DNA of 64,000 nt from Chlamydiae bacterium Ga0074140 (GCA_001464115.1 LNES01000003.1:766943-830942); one strand, 5' to 3'; shown: positions 42,624-52,141, counted from the first letter of the stretch. Made by a program: numbers and translations. The notes: generated by a model from the sequence alone, not told the origin.

Positions 42624-43427
42624 TCAGAGATTGTCTCTAAGGGTTTCTTGATAGCGGAGTTTAGCTTCGGCGTTAAGATGTTTCTCTGCTAGGCCGAAGA
42701 GCCTTTTAAAAACGACAAATCGTGGATCGGCTGGCAGCAGCTCAGAATGCAACCTTTCGAGAATGGAAACAGCTTCATGTGTGTTCTGCTCAATGTGGCA
42801 CCAAAATTCAACCTCCTCGTCTTCCTCGGTTTGCATTGAGATATCTTCACATTCTTCAACACAATCGACATCCACTGGTACACAGGGGGGTGGAACTGGC
42901 TCAATTTCTTCCAAGAGAAAAGGTGTTTCTACACAATCGGCAAAAAAGCCCTTAGGCTTCTCCTGAAATTCTCTTATGCGTGCGGCATCCCTGCGTGCAT
43001 CCTCCCTTTCTTGCTGCCGCGTGATCTGTTGCTCAAATGAGGTGCACGGGTAGAGAAAGAGATCCTCGTATTGAAGTTTCTCTGCAAAGATGTTTTTTAC
43101 TAGGCCTACGAGCGTACGAAGGGCTGTGTCTAAACAGATGCCCGCGCCAACCCAAGCAAGGTCGTTGATCAGCGGATTCTTCTCCTTAGAGAGGCAGGAA
43201 GCAATGCATCCAAAAGCGATACGTGTCACCGTTTCAACGAGCGCAAATGTGAATAGAAACACGTAGCCTGCACCAGCATACGTAACCCGCCAGGTCTTCT
43301 CAATCGCTCCTGCGTCGCCTTTGATTGTGCGGTGATTTGTGAGCAGACCTGTCAGGTATCCAGAAACCGAGTGGATGCAAAAGAGGGGTGTCTCAACATC
43401 TGCATTATAAATACGAAGCGCACACAT
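42624..43427 (-). CDS. Uncharacterised membrane protein with acidic cytoplasmic tail
   Basis: A 267-aa protein. Two hydrophobic segments lie at about residues 48-76 (YAGAGYVFLFTFALVETVTRIAFGCI) and 85-112. The remaining C-terminal 155 residues are soluble, with a charged helix (REREDARRDAARIREFQ) and an acidic Pro/Cys-rich linker. No family is recognised. The hairpin with a long cytosolic tail would fit an inclusion-membrane protein, but it is also a generic layout. No obvious ribosome-binding site precedes the ATG at 43427. Confidence 0.72.
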   Translation of the reverse strand: MCALRIYNADVETPLFCIHSVSGYLTGLLTNHRTIKGDAGAIEKTWRVTYAGAGYVFLFTFALVETVTRIAFGCIASCLSKEKNPLINDLAWVGAGICLDTALRTLVGLVKNIFAEKLQYEDLFLYPCTSFEQQITRQQEREDARRDAARIREFQEKPKGFFADCVETPFLLEEIEPVPPPCVPVDVDCVEECEDISMQTEEDEEVEFWCHIEQNTHEAVSILERLHSELLPADPRFVVFKRLFGLAEKHLNAEAKLRYQETLRDNL

Positions 43428-43487
43428 GCGATGTAAATTATCTATGTGAATGCAGATTAAACGCTAGAACAAAGTTTTGAACCGCAC

Positions 43488-43724
43488 CTACTTGTGGCGT
43501 TTTCCACCGCCATGACCACTTTTATGGTGTTTGCTGCTCTTATGATGGTGATGACGATGTTCGTGATATCCTCGGTTATAGTAGTAATTGCCATAATACC
43601 CGTCGTCGTAATAGTAGTATGATCCGCGGGGATAATAGGTTCCCGTCGACACATAAGCACCCCCAGAAGAACAAGACCCCAAAATCCCAAGCCCCAGACC
43701 AAAAAACAGAACACTCTTTAACAT
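43488..43724 (-). CDS. Small lipoprotein with Tyr/Gly-rich and His-rich tail
   Basis: A 78-aa protein. A lipoprotein signal peptide ends in the lipobox LGSC, so the mature protein would begin with a lipid-modified Cys18. It is followed by a Tyr/Gly-rich region and a C-terminal run holding about eleven His and many Lys (HEHRHHHHKSSKHHKSGHG). Histidine clusters like this bind transition metals in other proteins. The ATG at 43724 has GAGGGGA four bases upstream. An overlapping frame (43457-43714) is open but has no such features and is rejected. Metal storage or surface binding is inference. Confidence 0.8.
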   Translation of the reverse strand: MLKSVLFFGLGLGILGSCSSGGAYVSTGTYYPRGSYYYYDDGYYGNYYYNRGYHEHRHHHHKSSKHHKSGHGGGKRHK

Positions 43725-43810
43725 ATTGTCCCCTCACAGGCTAAACGCCTCAATCCCCAACATAGCCAAAAAAACTTATACATCAAGAGGCGCGCAGGAA
43801 AAATTTCTTT

Positions 43811-44866
43811 CTAGGCGATTGTGACTTCAGAACAGAGGTAGACATCTTGGATGGCGTTCAGGATTTCGATCCCCTGTTTCATCGGTTTTTGGAAGGCCTT
43901 ACGACCTGAGATGAGTCCCATACCGCCCGCGCGTTTGTTGATGACAGCCGTCTCAACTGCTTGGGAGAGATCATTTTCTCCAGAAGGACCTCCCGAGTTA
44001 ATGAGACCGGCACGTCCCATGTAATCATTGATGACTTGATAGCGGCAGAGATCGATCGGATGATCTGTGCAGAGTTTGTCATACATCTCTTTCGTCTGTT
44101 TCCCAAACTTGAGTGCTTTAAATCCACCATTATTGGTAGGAAGCTTTTGTTTGATGATATCCGCCTCAATTGTGACGCCTAGGTGATTTCCCTGCCCTGT
44201 AAGATCCGCTGCTTCATGGTAGTCGGCGGCATCTGTTTTAAAGGCTGAATTGCGCAGATAACACCAGAGGACCGTTGCCATCCCCATCTCATGAGCCGCC
44301 GCAAATGCCTGACTGACTTCAATAATTTGTCGATGACTCTCGGGGGACCCAAAATAGATCGTTGCACCGACAGCTACGCATCCCATCTCGTAGGCTTGTT
44401 TGACCGAGCCGAAAATAATCTGGTCATACTTGTTCGGGTAGGAGAGAAGTTCGTTGTGGTTAAATTTTAGAAGAAAAGGGATCTTGTGCGCATACTTACG
44501 CGCCACTGCACCGAGAACACCGAGCGTGCTTGCAACGGCATTACAACCCCCTTCCATTGCGAGCTTTATGATATTCTCAGGGTCGAAATAGTCGGGGTTT
44601 GCGGCAAAGGAGGCCCCCGCTGTGTGTTCAATCCCCTGATCAACGGGAAGGATCGAGAGGTAACCAGTCCCCTTTAGTCTTCCATGATTAAAGAGCGTCT
44701 GCAAGCTGCGCAGCACACGAATATTTCTGTCAGAAGAAGCAAAAATCCGGTCTACCCAGTCTGAACCTGGAATATGGAGCCTTTCTTTCGGCACCGTTTT
44801 GCAGACATGATTTAGCAATAGATCTGCTTTCTCTCCTAACTGCTTGCGAATTGTGACTATCGACAT
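43811..44866 (-). CDS. Class I fructose-bisphosphate aldolase, DhnA/FbaB type
   Basis: The enzyme cleaves fructose-1,6-bisphosphate to two triose phosphates through a Schiff base. The archaeal-type class I family is clear from [14 protein letters not shown] near residue 72, [15 protein letters not shown], and the late phosphate-binding [10 protein letters not shown] and [12 protein letters not shown]. At 351 aa it matches the chlamydial enzyme once annotated dhnA. It starts four bases after the stop of a sugar porter gene, so transport and glycolysis are co-expressed. A class II aldolase is not seen in the window. Confidence 0.93.
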   Translation of the reverse strand: MSIVTIRKQLGEKADLLLNHVCKTVPKERLHIPGSDWVDRIFASSDRNIRVLRSLQTLFNHGRLKGTGYLSILPVDQGIEHTAGASFAANPDYFDPENIIKLAMEGGCNAVASTLGVLGAVARKYAHKIPFLLKFNHNELLSYPNKYDQIIFGSVKQAYEMGCVAVGATIYFGSPESHRQIIEVSQAFAAAHEMGMATVLWCYLRNSAFKTDAADYHEAADLTGQGNHLGVTIEADIIKQKLPTNNGGFKALKFGKQTKEMYDKLCTDHPIDLCRYQVINDYMGRAGLINSGGPSGENDLSQAVETAVINKRAGGMGLISGRKAFQKPMKQGIEILNAIQDVYLCSEVTIA

Positions 44867-44870
44867 ACGC

Positions 44871-46217
44871 TTACCCCCTTCTCATGCTCTTTTCGATCTC
44901 TTCTAAACTCTTTCCCTTTGTTTCTGGAACATACTGATAAACGAAAAAAAGAGCGAGAAGAGAAAGAGCTGCAAAAAGAAAGAATGTCCCTTCGTTTCCA
45001 AGCGTCTGGATCATCCCGAGAAATATTTGCGCCGTCAAAAAGCTGAAAAACCAGTTTGCAAGTGTTGCGACGCTCATCGCCTTTCCTCGCACGGAAAGTG
45101 GATAGATCTCTGAAATGATGAGCCATGGGATGGGTCCCAAACCCACCGCAAAAAAACCGACATAAGCGAGCAGACAAACTACGGCGATGACTCCGATGGC
45201 CGAGCTTTCTAAATAGAAAGCTGTCGATAGACCTAGCAAAGAGAGCACCATACCCATAATTCCAAATAGGAGCAGAGGCCGTCTCCCTGCTTTATCGATA
45301 AATTTCAGAGCGACGACGGTTGCAAGTAAGTTGATGGCACCAATTCCCATCGTAGCTAGAACTGCTGTTGAGGTGAGATCGAACCCTGCGCTCTCAAAAA
45401 TTTTCGGCGCAAAATAGATGATTCCGTTAATTCCAGTAATCTGCTGAAAGACGTGAAGTAGAATCCCCACGATGAGAGCAAACCTTAAAGAGGGAGTAAA
45501 AAGCGTGTGTTTTGCAAGAGCTTTTTTTGCATTTGCAGCAGAACTTTTCATCTGGTCAATATGCGTTTGCCATAACGTATCTTTGCGAAGACGTCGGAAC
45601 GCCTCTCTCGTCTTCTCAACTCCTTTATGAGAGATGAGCCACTCTGGCGTCTCTGGAAAAAAGAACATGGCAACGATCAGAAAAACTGCGGGGACGATCC
45701 CTACAGCAAACATCGACCGCCAATCACCATTTGCAGAGAAAAAGTAGTTTACGCAATAGGAGACAAAAATCCCCGTTGTCACAGCGAGGGTGTTGATCGC
45801 GACGATTCTACCACGAGAGTGTGGCGGCGAGATCTCGGAGAGGTATAGAGGACCCGAAACAGAGACGAGACCTATCGCCATACCGGCTATTGTCCTTCCG
45901 ATAACTAGAATGAAAAAACTCTTTGCCGATACAAAAATCAACGCCCCCAGAAGAAAACAGATCGCAGCAATGATGATTGTCTTTTTTCTTCCAATGCGAT
46001 CTGTCAAATATCCCGCGATTAATGTTCCAAGACATGCACCCAAAAGAAGAATACTGACGATTGTCGCTGCATGAAAAGTCGTAAGAGAAAAATGGGAGCA
46101 AATGAAGCAGAGTGCCCCAGAAATAATTGCCGCATAGAAGCCAAACAGAAACCCACCTATTGCAACAACTGCAATCGCAAATCGGGCGTAAAGGGAGAGC
46201 TGTTCACGTGAGTTCAT
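44871..46217 (-). CDS. Major facilitator superfamily sugar porter
   Basis: A 448-aa transporter of 12 membrane helices in the sugar porter family (XylE/GalP/GLUT-like). Signatures are [13 protein letters not shown] after helix 2, the end-of-half-one [24 protein letters not shown] in helix 7 for sugar binding, and the C-terminal [13 protein letters not shown]. It probably imports a hexose or pentose by proton symport. Its ATG overlaps the upstream GNAT stop by four bases, and the aldolase gene follows four bases after its own stop, giving a three-gene operon. Confidence 0.94.
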   Translation of the reverse strand: MNSREQLSLYARFAIAVVAIGGFLFGFYAAIISGALCFICSHFSLTTFHAATIVSILLLGACLGTLIAGYLTDRIGRKKTIIIAAICFLLGALIFVSAKSFFILVIGRTIAGMAIGLVSVSGPLYLSEISPPHSRGRIVAINTLAVTTGIFVSYCVNYFFSANGDWRSMFAVGIVPAVFLIVAMFFFPETPEWLISHKGVEKTREAFRRLRKDTLWQTHIDQMKSSAANAKKALAKHTLFTPSLRFALIVGILLHVFQQITGINGIIYFAPKIFESAGFDLTSTAVLATMGIGAINLLATVVALKFIDKAGRRPLLLFGIMGMVLSLLGLSTAFYLESSAIGVIAVVCLLAYVGFFAVGLGPIPWLIISEIYPLSVRGKAMSVATLANWFFSFLTAQIFLGMIQTLGNEGTFFLFAALSLLALFFVYQYVPETKGKSLEEIEKSMRRG

Positions 46218-46645
46218 AAGGATTTCCTCATTGGTTGTAAAAAGATCCCATTCTTTTTCACGCTCTCGCCCGCATTTTCATATCCCATTCTCTCGTAAAA
46301 ACCGATACCTTCAGGAGGTGCAAGAAGAGTCACCTCTTTTACTCCCCTCTCTTGAAGCGTCTTTTCAAGCATTGAGATCAACTTTCTTCCAAAGCCGCGA
46401 CCTTGATACTCTTCACTAAGAGCCATTTCGAGCAATCTTCCCTGGGTATCTCCCTCCGGTCGAAAGAGCACACAACCGACCAGCTTTTTCCGATCGACTG
46501 CAATCAGGTGCAAACTCCTCGCCTCTTCCAGCACCTCCTCCATCCCTGGAGGAAGGCCCAAAGGCTTGGCAAGCACCTCCCAACGTAGCATCAACTCTTG
46601 AGAATATTCAGGATCTTTTGGCGTGATAAAGCGGAATTTCATCAT
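46214..46645 (-). CDS. GNAT-family N-acetyltransferase
   Basis: A 143-aa acetyltransferase. The acetyl-CoA pyrophosphate-binding loop is EYQGRGFGRKLI near residue 79, preceded by the strand GRLLEMALS. The C-terminal GFYERMGYENAG is the typical GNAT end. It resembles ElaA/YjdJ-like small acetyltransferases; the substrate is unknown. It is first in an operon with the sugar porter and aldolase; translation of the porter is coupled through a four-base overlap. Confidence 0.9.
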   Translation of the reverse strand: MMKFRFITPKDPEYSQELMLRWEVLAKPLGLPPGMEEVLEEARSLHLIAVDRKKLVGCVLFRPEGDTQGRLLEMALSEEYQGRGFGRKLISMLEKTLQERGVKEVTLLAPPEGIGFYERMGYENAGESVKKNGIFLQPMRKSL

Positions 46646-46734
46646 CTCTTCAGGCTAACAAAAAGATCTACTTGCGACAACCAAAAGAAAATAGAGAGCA
46701 GAAAAAAAAGATCAAAAGGGTCCGACGGAGAGAA

Positions 46735-47322
46735 TCACAGAGGCTTCGAATTTTGTCCTTGGTTATAGCTCCGATTACCATTTTGCACCTCACGACTAGT
46801 GAACATTTTCAAAAACTGTTCAAACTTTTCGACAAACCCCTCTTCCTGCGACCAGACCTGTAATTCCTTCATGTCAATAGACCTTTCCAAACAAATTTCC
46901 AGCGCTTGCATAAGCCCCTCTTTATCGGACCAGTGGTAAAAACTTGCCAAACGATCCTTCACACAATCGATCGGTTTTAGCAGTTTAATCCGGCCAAATG
47001 AGGTTGCCATTTCTTCAAACTCATAAATGGGCTGTCTTCCGACAGCGATCGGTGGCGGAACAAATTCAATGAAAAACTGGCAAAGTTGGTGATAGAAGCA
47101 TTGGTTTTTTTCTCGAAATCCAATTTTTTCTAACGATTTTGCTACTCTGCTCTTATCTTCATAAGTGATGTAATCCAGGTCATATGACATATAACGATTT
47201 TGCGAGTAAATGCTCACACAAGCACCCCCGACTAAAACGGTGTCTATTCCATCTTTGCGCAAAGTATCAGAGATTAGTCCTGCGAGATCTTTGATATCGA
47301 TGCTTTTCCAATCGATTTTCAC
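46735..47322 (-). CDS. Nucleotidyltransferase-like protein of a two-gene HTH/NTase module
   Basis: A 195-aa protein with a minimal nucleotidyltransferase core. VGGACVSIYS (residues 31-40) and SYDLDYI (46-52) match the GG...S and D-x-D metal-binding motifs of the AbiEii/MNT type. The rest is a helical tail, polar at the end. The ATG overlaps the stop of the upstream HTH gene by four bases, so both are co-translated. Pairs of this type act as toxin-antitoxin or abortive-infection modules in other bacteria; a different NTase role cannot be excluded. Confidence 0.78.
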   Translation of the reverse strand: MKIDWKSIDIKDLAGLISDTLRKDGIDTVLVGGACVSIYSQNRYMSYDLDYITYEDKSRVAKSLEKIGFREKNQCFYHQLCQFFIEFVPPPIAVGRQPIYEFEEMATSFGRIKLLKPIDCVKDRLASFYHWSDKEGLMQALEICLERSIDMKELQVWSQEEGFVEKFEQFLKMFTSREVQNGNRSYNQGQNSKPL

Positions 47323-47654
47323 AATGGTTTTCCTACCCGTCTAGGCCTTTTTCTAATTATGGGCTCATAATATTTGCTTTTTATTTCTTGCGGAAGAAAG
47401 GAGTATGCTTTTGAGATGAACCCTTGAAACTCGTTCAAAAGAGGATAACGGGGATTCCATTCATAGACTCGTGTTTTCCCAACTGAAAAGCTCACAATTA
47501 TTCCTTGCTTCTCCAACTTGCCAAGAGCATTTTGGATTCCAAACAGAGGTAATCCGAAGCGCCTTCTAAGCTCCGATGCATAACATTTTTGATTTGCAAC
47601 CAGGTAGAAACAGATCTTTTCGATGATCTTGCTACCGAATAACGGCTCGAACAT
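47319..47654 (-). CDS. Winged-helix transcriptional regulator, partner of the nucleotidyltransferase gene
   Basis: A 111-aa protein. Residues 6-70 form a winged helix (KIICFYLVANQKCYASELRR, then FGIQNALGKLEKQGII as recognition helix, and SVGKTRVYEWNP as wing). A basic C-terminal tail follows. It is typical of small regulators coded with an NTase gene. Directly upstream are two inverted repeats around ATTGGT/ACCAAT that could be its operator. Autorepression of the pair is therefore likely by analogy with toxin-antitoxin systems. Confidence 0.8.
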   Translation of the reverse strand: MFEPLFGSKIIEKICFYLVANQKCYASELRRRFGLPLFGIQNALGKLEKQGIIVSFSVGKTRVYEWNPRYPLLNEFQGFISKAYSFLPQEIKSKYYEPIIRKRPRRVGKPL

Positions 47655-47660
47655 TGTCCA

Positions 47661-47687
47661 CCAATCCTATTGGTTATATTACCAATA
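47661..47687. promoter_or_regulatory. Putative operator of the HTH/NTase pair
   Basis: CCAAT-CCT-ATTGG (47661-47673) and TATTGGT-n6-ACCAATA (47668-47687) are perfect, overlapping inverted repeats 7-33 bases upstream of the HTH start codon, within an AT-rich promoter region. Confidence 0.65.
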
Positions 47688-47762
47688 TTATTAGTAGATA
47701 AAAAGACAAATTTAAAGAAAAGATCCAACTTACTGGCTATAAGCGCCTTACAAAATAATCGA

Positions 47763-48932
47763 TCACGTCACATGCAGAAAGAAGCTCTTCAGATATGCCC
47801 CTTCAGGGTGATAGAGAGAAACGGGATGGTCTTCCGCTTGGATGTGTCGGCAGAGGATTTTGACGCGACGATTGGCAAGCGCAGCCGCTTGAAAGAGCAA
47901 CTTTTGGAAGAGCTGTTCGTCAAGATAATAAGAGCAGGACGATGTGAGCAAAAATGAGTTCGGGGACATTTTATCTAGTACAAGGCGATTGATCTCTTGA
48001 TAACCCTTAGAACCTTGCACAACATCGTTGCGCTTTTTGATAAAAGCTGGAGGATCGAGAATAACGAGATTGAAATCGAGAGGATTATTGCGGAGAAACT
48101 GAAAAGCATCGTCACAGACAACTTGGTGTTGTTCGGGAGAAAATCCATTCAGCGCGCTATTCTTCTGCGCCAGTGCAAGAGCTGTTTTTGAACTATCTAA
48201 AGAAAGGGCAGTTTTTGCACCTCCCTTCAAAGCAAAAAGAGCAAAGGCGCCAGTGTAGGAGAAGCAGTTGAGAACGCGCCTTCCTTTCGCGTGTCGCATC
48301 ACATGTGCACGCATCTCACGCTGGTCGAGAAAAAAGCCGGTCTTTTGTCCCTCTTTAAGGGAGATCTGAAATCGAACACCACGTTCGTTAATTTCTACAA
48401 GATCGCGATCCTCGCCCCAAAGCACTCCTTGCATCTCTTCTAATCCTTCTTGTTCTCTTGCAGAAGAGTGGGATTTCTCATAGATGGTTCGTGGAGAGAG
48501 GAGCGTCTTGAGTTCTTCTACAATAAGTGGTTTTAATCTCTCCATTCCCTGTGTGTGGATCTGGACAACAAGCACATCATCATACTGATCAACAATCAGC
48601 CCCGGGAGGCCATCTCCTTCTGCATTGATGAGGCGATAGGCGTTCGTCTCAAGGGGAAGTGTTTTTCTAAAAACAACGGCTTCGCGGATCTGCCTTTTTA
48701 TTGCATCTTCGGTAGATTCTTCACGAAAGGTGAGCACGCGTCCAACAAGAGAATTCTCGGGATTGAAGTAGGCTTTTGCTAAAAACTTTCCTGTTGAGGA
48801 GTGAACGCGAAGCACTTCTCCGGGTATCATTTCAGGAAAAAAATCGACCGCACCAGAAAAGATCCAGGGATGTCTCTGCAGAAGCGCCTTCTCTTTTCCA
48901 GGCTTTAATTTTACAAACCGTTTATCGTCCAT
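47763..48932 (-). CDS. rlmI: 23S rRNA (cytosine-C5) methyltransferase, RlmI family
   Basis: RlmI methylates C1962 of 23S rRNA with SAM. The N-terminal PUA domain begins KLKPGKEKALLQRHPWIFSGAV, followed by an EEHD-like segment, and a Rossmann methyltransferase domain with VLNCFSYTGAFALFA (motif I), FNLVILDPPAF (motif IV) and LLTSSCSYYL with the catalytic Cys of the m5C family. The frame is open to 48956, but the ATG at 48932 follows AAGGGA and gives the usual N-terminus (389 aa). It is a single gene upstream of the HTH/NTase pair. Confidence 0.92.
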   Translation of the reverse strand: MDDKRFVKLKPGKEKALLQRHPWIFSGAVDFFPEMIPGEVLRVHSSTGKFLAKAYFNPENSLVGRVLTFREESTEDAIKRQIREAVVFRKTLPLETNAYRLINAEGDGLPGLIVDQYDDVLVVQIHTQGMERLKPLIVEELKTLLSPRTIYEKSHSSAREQEGLEEMQGVLWGEDRDLVEINERGVRFQISLKEGQKTGFFLDQREMRAHVMRHAKGRRVLNCFSYTGAFALFALKGGAKTALSLDSSKTALALAQKNSALNGFSPEQHQVVCDDAFQFLRNNPLDFNLVILDPPAFIKKRNDVVQGSKGYQEINRLVLDKMSPNSFLLTSSCSYYLDEQLFQKLLFQAAALANRRVKILCRHIQAEDHPVSLYHPEGAYLKSFFLHVT

Positions 48933-48987
48933 TTTTCCCTTAAATTTACGCAGCAAAAATGCTGAATGAGGAGAAAGGCCCGTCTTT

Positions 48988-49024
48988 TCGTGAACGTTAC
49001 CGATTGCGCTCCCGTTTTCCCGAT
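48988..49024. repeat. Half copy of the 'GAACGTTACCGATTGCG' repeat
   Basis: TCGTGAACGTTACCGATTGCGC is shared with the right arm of the 30647-30748 element; the mirror arm is missing. It lies in the rlmI-rimO spacer. Confidence 0.6.
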
Positions 49025-49075
49025 CTCTCTCTTTCGTTCACCACTCATCATTCATCGATCAACACTTCTTTTCTT

Positions 49076-50425
49076 CTATACGAGCTGGAGAGCTCTTTTT
49101 GCTTTTACGACACGACCAATAAGATCATATCCGGCTATATCGGTGATTTCGACATCGTAGAGCTGACCAAACGCGTTCACCTTACGTCCGTCATTGATGA
49201 TCACTTGCCCATCGATCTCCGGGCACTGGCCCGCAAAACGGCCGCGCATGAGAAGATCCGATTCTGGGTGATACCCTTCGACGATCACGGATAGACGCTT
49301 TCCAACAAACCGTTGATTTCTTGAGGAGACTTGAGCCATTTGTGTGGCGACAAGACGCGTATACCGCTCCTCTTTAACCTCCTCGGAAACTTGGCCGGAA
49401 AATTTCGAGGCAGCAGCCCCCTCTTCTGCAGAGAATTTAAAAATCCCCACGTTATCGAGAGGATATTCCTGTACGAAGGTAAGTAGCTCCTCAAATTGCT
49501 CATCGGTTTCTCCAGGAAATCCGACCATCAAGCTTGTGCGGATAGTGATATCGGGGATCGCCTTGCGCAATTTTTCTAAAGTCGCAATGATCTGGCTTCG
49601 TGAAGTCTTACGCCGCATCGACTTCAGCATCGTGTCGTTAATGTGCTGAATCGGCATATCGAGATAAGGGCAGATTCGTTTGTCGTTTTGGATGAGTTCA
49701 ATGAGCCCGTCTGTAATCTCGTCAGGGTAGAGATAGAGTAGTCTTAGCCAAAAATCCTTTTCGACTTTGAGCATCTCTCTCAAAAGGTTTTCGAGACCGT
49801 CGGTTTCCTTGCGCTCTTTGCCAAAATCTCCGAGATCTTGCGCAATCAGAATCACCTCATATACACCCTGCGCAAGAAGGGCATTAAACTCTTTCACCAC
49901 CTGCTCAATCGATTTGCTGCGGAGTGCACCCTTAATGGTGGGGATGATACAGAAAGCACACCTCTTTGCGCACCCTTCAGCAATTTTGAGATAGGCATAG
50001 TGTTTGGGCGTAGAAGTAAAACGAGGAATCTCTCCTTGTTGCAAAAAGCTTTTAGCGGAGGTAACGGCAGCACCAGGAGAAGAGGCGCGGACCGCTTCTA
50101 AAATTTTATCCATGTCTCCCGACCCCAAATAGTAGTGGATACCGGGAAAGCGCTCTTGGAGCTCATGCTTGTGTTTTTGCACCATGCATCCAGCAACAAT
50201 CATCTTCGCATCGCGCTTCTTCTCCTGAAGAAGCTGACCAATTGTCTGGCACGACTCTTCGCGAGACGCCGCAAGAAAACCGCAGGTATTAACGACGAGG
50301 AAGTCAGCCTCTTGCGAAGAGGGGGTCGCTTCATACCCCGCTTGCAAAAGCAAGCCGATCATTACCTCTGTGTCTACGAGATTTCTCGCACATCCTAAAC
50401 TCGTGAAATGAATTTTGTTTCCCAT
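49076..50425 (-). CDS. rimO: Ribosomal protein S12 methylthiotransferase RimO
   Basis: RimO is a radical-SAM enzyme that adds a methylthio group to an Asp of ribosomal protein S12. The N-terminal UPF0004 domain opens HFTSLGCARNLVDTE with further cysteines in VNTCGF and VAGCMVQ. The radical-SAM cluster is EGCAKRCAFCIIP (CxxxCxxC). A C-terminal TRAM domain completes it. The frame extends to 50491 only through a repeat-encoded leader; the start MGNKIHFT at 50425 is right for the family and gives 449-450 aa, with a GGG-type site upstream. Confidence 0.94.
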   Translation of the reverse strand: MGNKIHFTSLGCARNLVDTEVMIGLLLQAGYEATPSSQEADFLVVNTCGFLAASREESCQTIGQLLQEKKRDAKMIVAGCMVQKHKHELQERFPGIHYYLGSGDMDKILEAVRASSPGAAVTSAKSFLQQGEIPRFTSTPKHYAYLKIAEGCAKRCAFCIIPTIKGALRSKSIEQVVKEFNALLAQGVYEVILIAQDLGDFGKERKETDGLENLLREMLKVEKDFWLRLLYLYPDEITDGLIELIQNDKRICPYLDMPIQHINDTMLKSMRRKTSRSQIIATLEKLRKAIPDITIRTSLMVGFPGETDEQFEELLTFVQEYPLDNVGIFKFSAEEGAAASKFSGQVSEEVKEERYTRLVATQMAQVSSRNQRFVGKRLSVIVEGYHPESDLLMRGRFAGQCPEIDGQVIINDGRKVNAFGQLYDVEITDIAGYDLIGRVVKAKRALQLV

Positions 50426-50449
50426 CCTATCCGCCCTACTATTTTTTTC

Positions 50450-50503
50450 TGCGCGAAGCGCCTCGGTGTTATCGGTGGTAAAATTCACCATTCACGCAAC
50501 AAC
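50450..50503. repeat. Half copy of the 'CACCGAG' repeat
   Basis: CTGCGCGAAGCGCCTCGGTGTTATCGGTGGTAAAATTCACC matches the right half of the 33027-33118 copy, including the following ATTCACGCAACAA. The left half is absent. It lies between the divergent rimO and oppA genes. Confidence 0.75.
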
Positions 50504-50563
50504 GTTTGTCCTAAAAGTATAGGATACGGTAATGTTTTAATAAATTATTAACAAATTTTTAAC

Positions 50564-52141
50564 ATGCAGCGACTTCTAATTTTTTTAATTCTCCTCTGTT
50601 CTTGCACCACCTCCTCGATGAAAAAGGGGCCTAAACAGAGCGTGCGGATCAATATTCACACCGAACCACCGACTCTAGATCCTAGAAAAGCAACGGATTC
50701 GGCCTCTATTGCCGTCATCAAAATGTGTTTTGAAGGACTTGTGCGCCTGGGCAGGGATGGGACACCTATTCCAGCTCTTGCTCATAAGATCGAGGTCTCC
50801 CCTCAGGGAAATATCTATATATTTCATTTGAGAGAGGCTTTCTGGTCGGATGGAACCCCAATCGCAGCCAAAGATTTCGAAGAGAGTTGGAAGGCAGCCC
50901 TTAACCCTCGCTTTCCTTCCGAACGTGCCTACGATCTCTACATTCTAAAAAATGCCCAGCGTGCGAAAGAGGGTTATGTAGCTCTTGATGAAGTTGGAGT
51001 AAAAGCTCTTGGTGAGAAAACCTTACGCGTCGAACTCGAATTCCCTGTCGCTCACTTTCTTCAGGTCCTAGTTACTCACTCTTTTCTCCCCACTCCGCAG
51101 CATGTGGACTCTGCCTTCCCCTCCTGGGGAGACTCGGATAAACATCATGTGAGTTCTGGACCATTTAAGCTCAAAAAATGGAGCCACTACAATGAGATTA
51201 TCCTCGAGAAGAACCCCTTTTATTGGGATAAAGAGGCTGTAAAATTAGAAGAGATTTATCTTCCAATCATCGAAGACGAGAATACAGAACTTGCCCTCTT
51301 TGAAAAAGGAGATCTCGATTGGGCCGGCGCCCCTCTTTCGCAACTTCCGCTCGATCCTCTTCCTACTCTTTTCCAAGAGAAAGATGTGCATGAATACCCA
51401 TTTTCAGGTGTGTATTACTTTGTTTTTAACACCAAAGAGTTCCCCTTCAACAACGTCAAACTGAGACGCGCTTTTGCCCTAGCCCTCAATCGAGAAGCTA
51501 TCATTGAGAATATCACACAGGGTCACCAGCTACCTGCAATGAGCATCATTCCCCCAACGATGTGGAAAAAAACCGTTGCGCATTTCAAAGATGCTGCTGT
51601 CGATGAAGCCAAAGTTCTCTATGAGCAGGCACTTACTGAACTTGGTCTTTCAAAGGAGACCTTTCCCGTATTGACACTGAGCTACAACAGCACATCTGCG
51701 CATCGCAAGATTGCTCAAGCTGTTCAACAACAGTGGAAAGAAGCTCTGGGGGTGAAGATAAAGCTTGAAAACAAGGAGTGGAAAGTCTTTTTAAGCGAGC
51801 TGTTGCACCATCAATTTCAAATCGCTCGCCTAGGAGGGGTTGCGAGTGTAAACGATCCAGCTGACTTTTTAGAGAATTATCGTTATGCTTCTTCTAACCG
51901 CAACTACTCGCAATGGAACAATGCAAAATTTAGCGAGCTCCTCTCGAAAGCTGAACAGTGCAAAAACCAGGAAGAGCGGATGCGATACTTAGAAAGGGCT
52001 GAGAAGCTATTGATGGAAGAGATGCCCGTGATCCCCCTCTATTTTTATACTGGCCACTACCTAAAAAAACCTTACATCAAGGATGTCTATATATCTGACA
52101 CGAACGAGATCGATCTTAAACACGCCTATATCGAAAGATGA
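50564..52141 (+). CDS. oppA: Oligopeptide ABC transporter substrate-binding lipoprotein OppA
   Basis: The extracytoplasmic receptor of a peptide importer. A lipoprotein signal (lipobox LCSC, residues about 10-13) tethers it to the membrane. The SBP family 5 fold is recognised by EPPTLDPRKATDSASI at the N-terminus, FWSDGTPIAAKDFEESW, and FPFNNVKLRRAFALALNREAI. At 525 aa it is of normal length. Its stop overlaps the oppB ATG by four bases, and all five genes to oppF are tightly packed. Peptide import would supply amino acids from the host cell. Confidence 0.95.
   Translation: MQRLLIFLILLCSCTTSSMKKGPKQSVRINIHTEPPTLDPRKATDSASIAVIKMCFEGLVRLGRDGTPIPALAHKIEVSPQGNIYIFHLREAFWSDGTPIAAKDFEESWKAALNPRFPSERAYDLYILKNAQRAKEGYVALDEVGVKALGEKTLRVELEFPVAHFLQVLVTHSFLPTPQHVDSAFPSWGDSDKHHVSSGPFKLKKWSHYNEIILEKNPFYWDKEAVKLEEIYLPIIEDENTELALFEKGDLDWAGAPLSQLPLDPLPTLFQEKDVHEYPFSGVYYFVFNTKEFPFNNVKLRRAFALALNREAIIENITQGHQLPAMSIIPPTMWKKTVAHFKDAAVDEAKVLYEQALTELGLSKETFPVLTLSYNSTSAHRKIAQAVQQQWKEALGVKIKLENKEWKVFLSELLHHQFQIARLGGVASVNDPADFLENYRYASSNRNYSQWNNAKFSELLSKAEQCKNQEERMRYLERAEKLLMEEMPVIPLYFYTGHYLKKPYIKDVYISDTNEIDLKHAYIER

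Noticed and set aside
43457..43714. 85-aa frame overlapping the His-rich lipoprotein
   Set aside because: It lacks a good ribosome-binding site and consists of the Thr/Ile-rich frame-shifted reading of the Tyr/His codons.
50426..50491. N-terminal extension of rimO beginning MVNFTTDNTE
   Set aside because: It derives from the half-copy repeat; the same peptide style appears at another repeat (33125), and RimO starts at MGNKIHFT.
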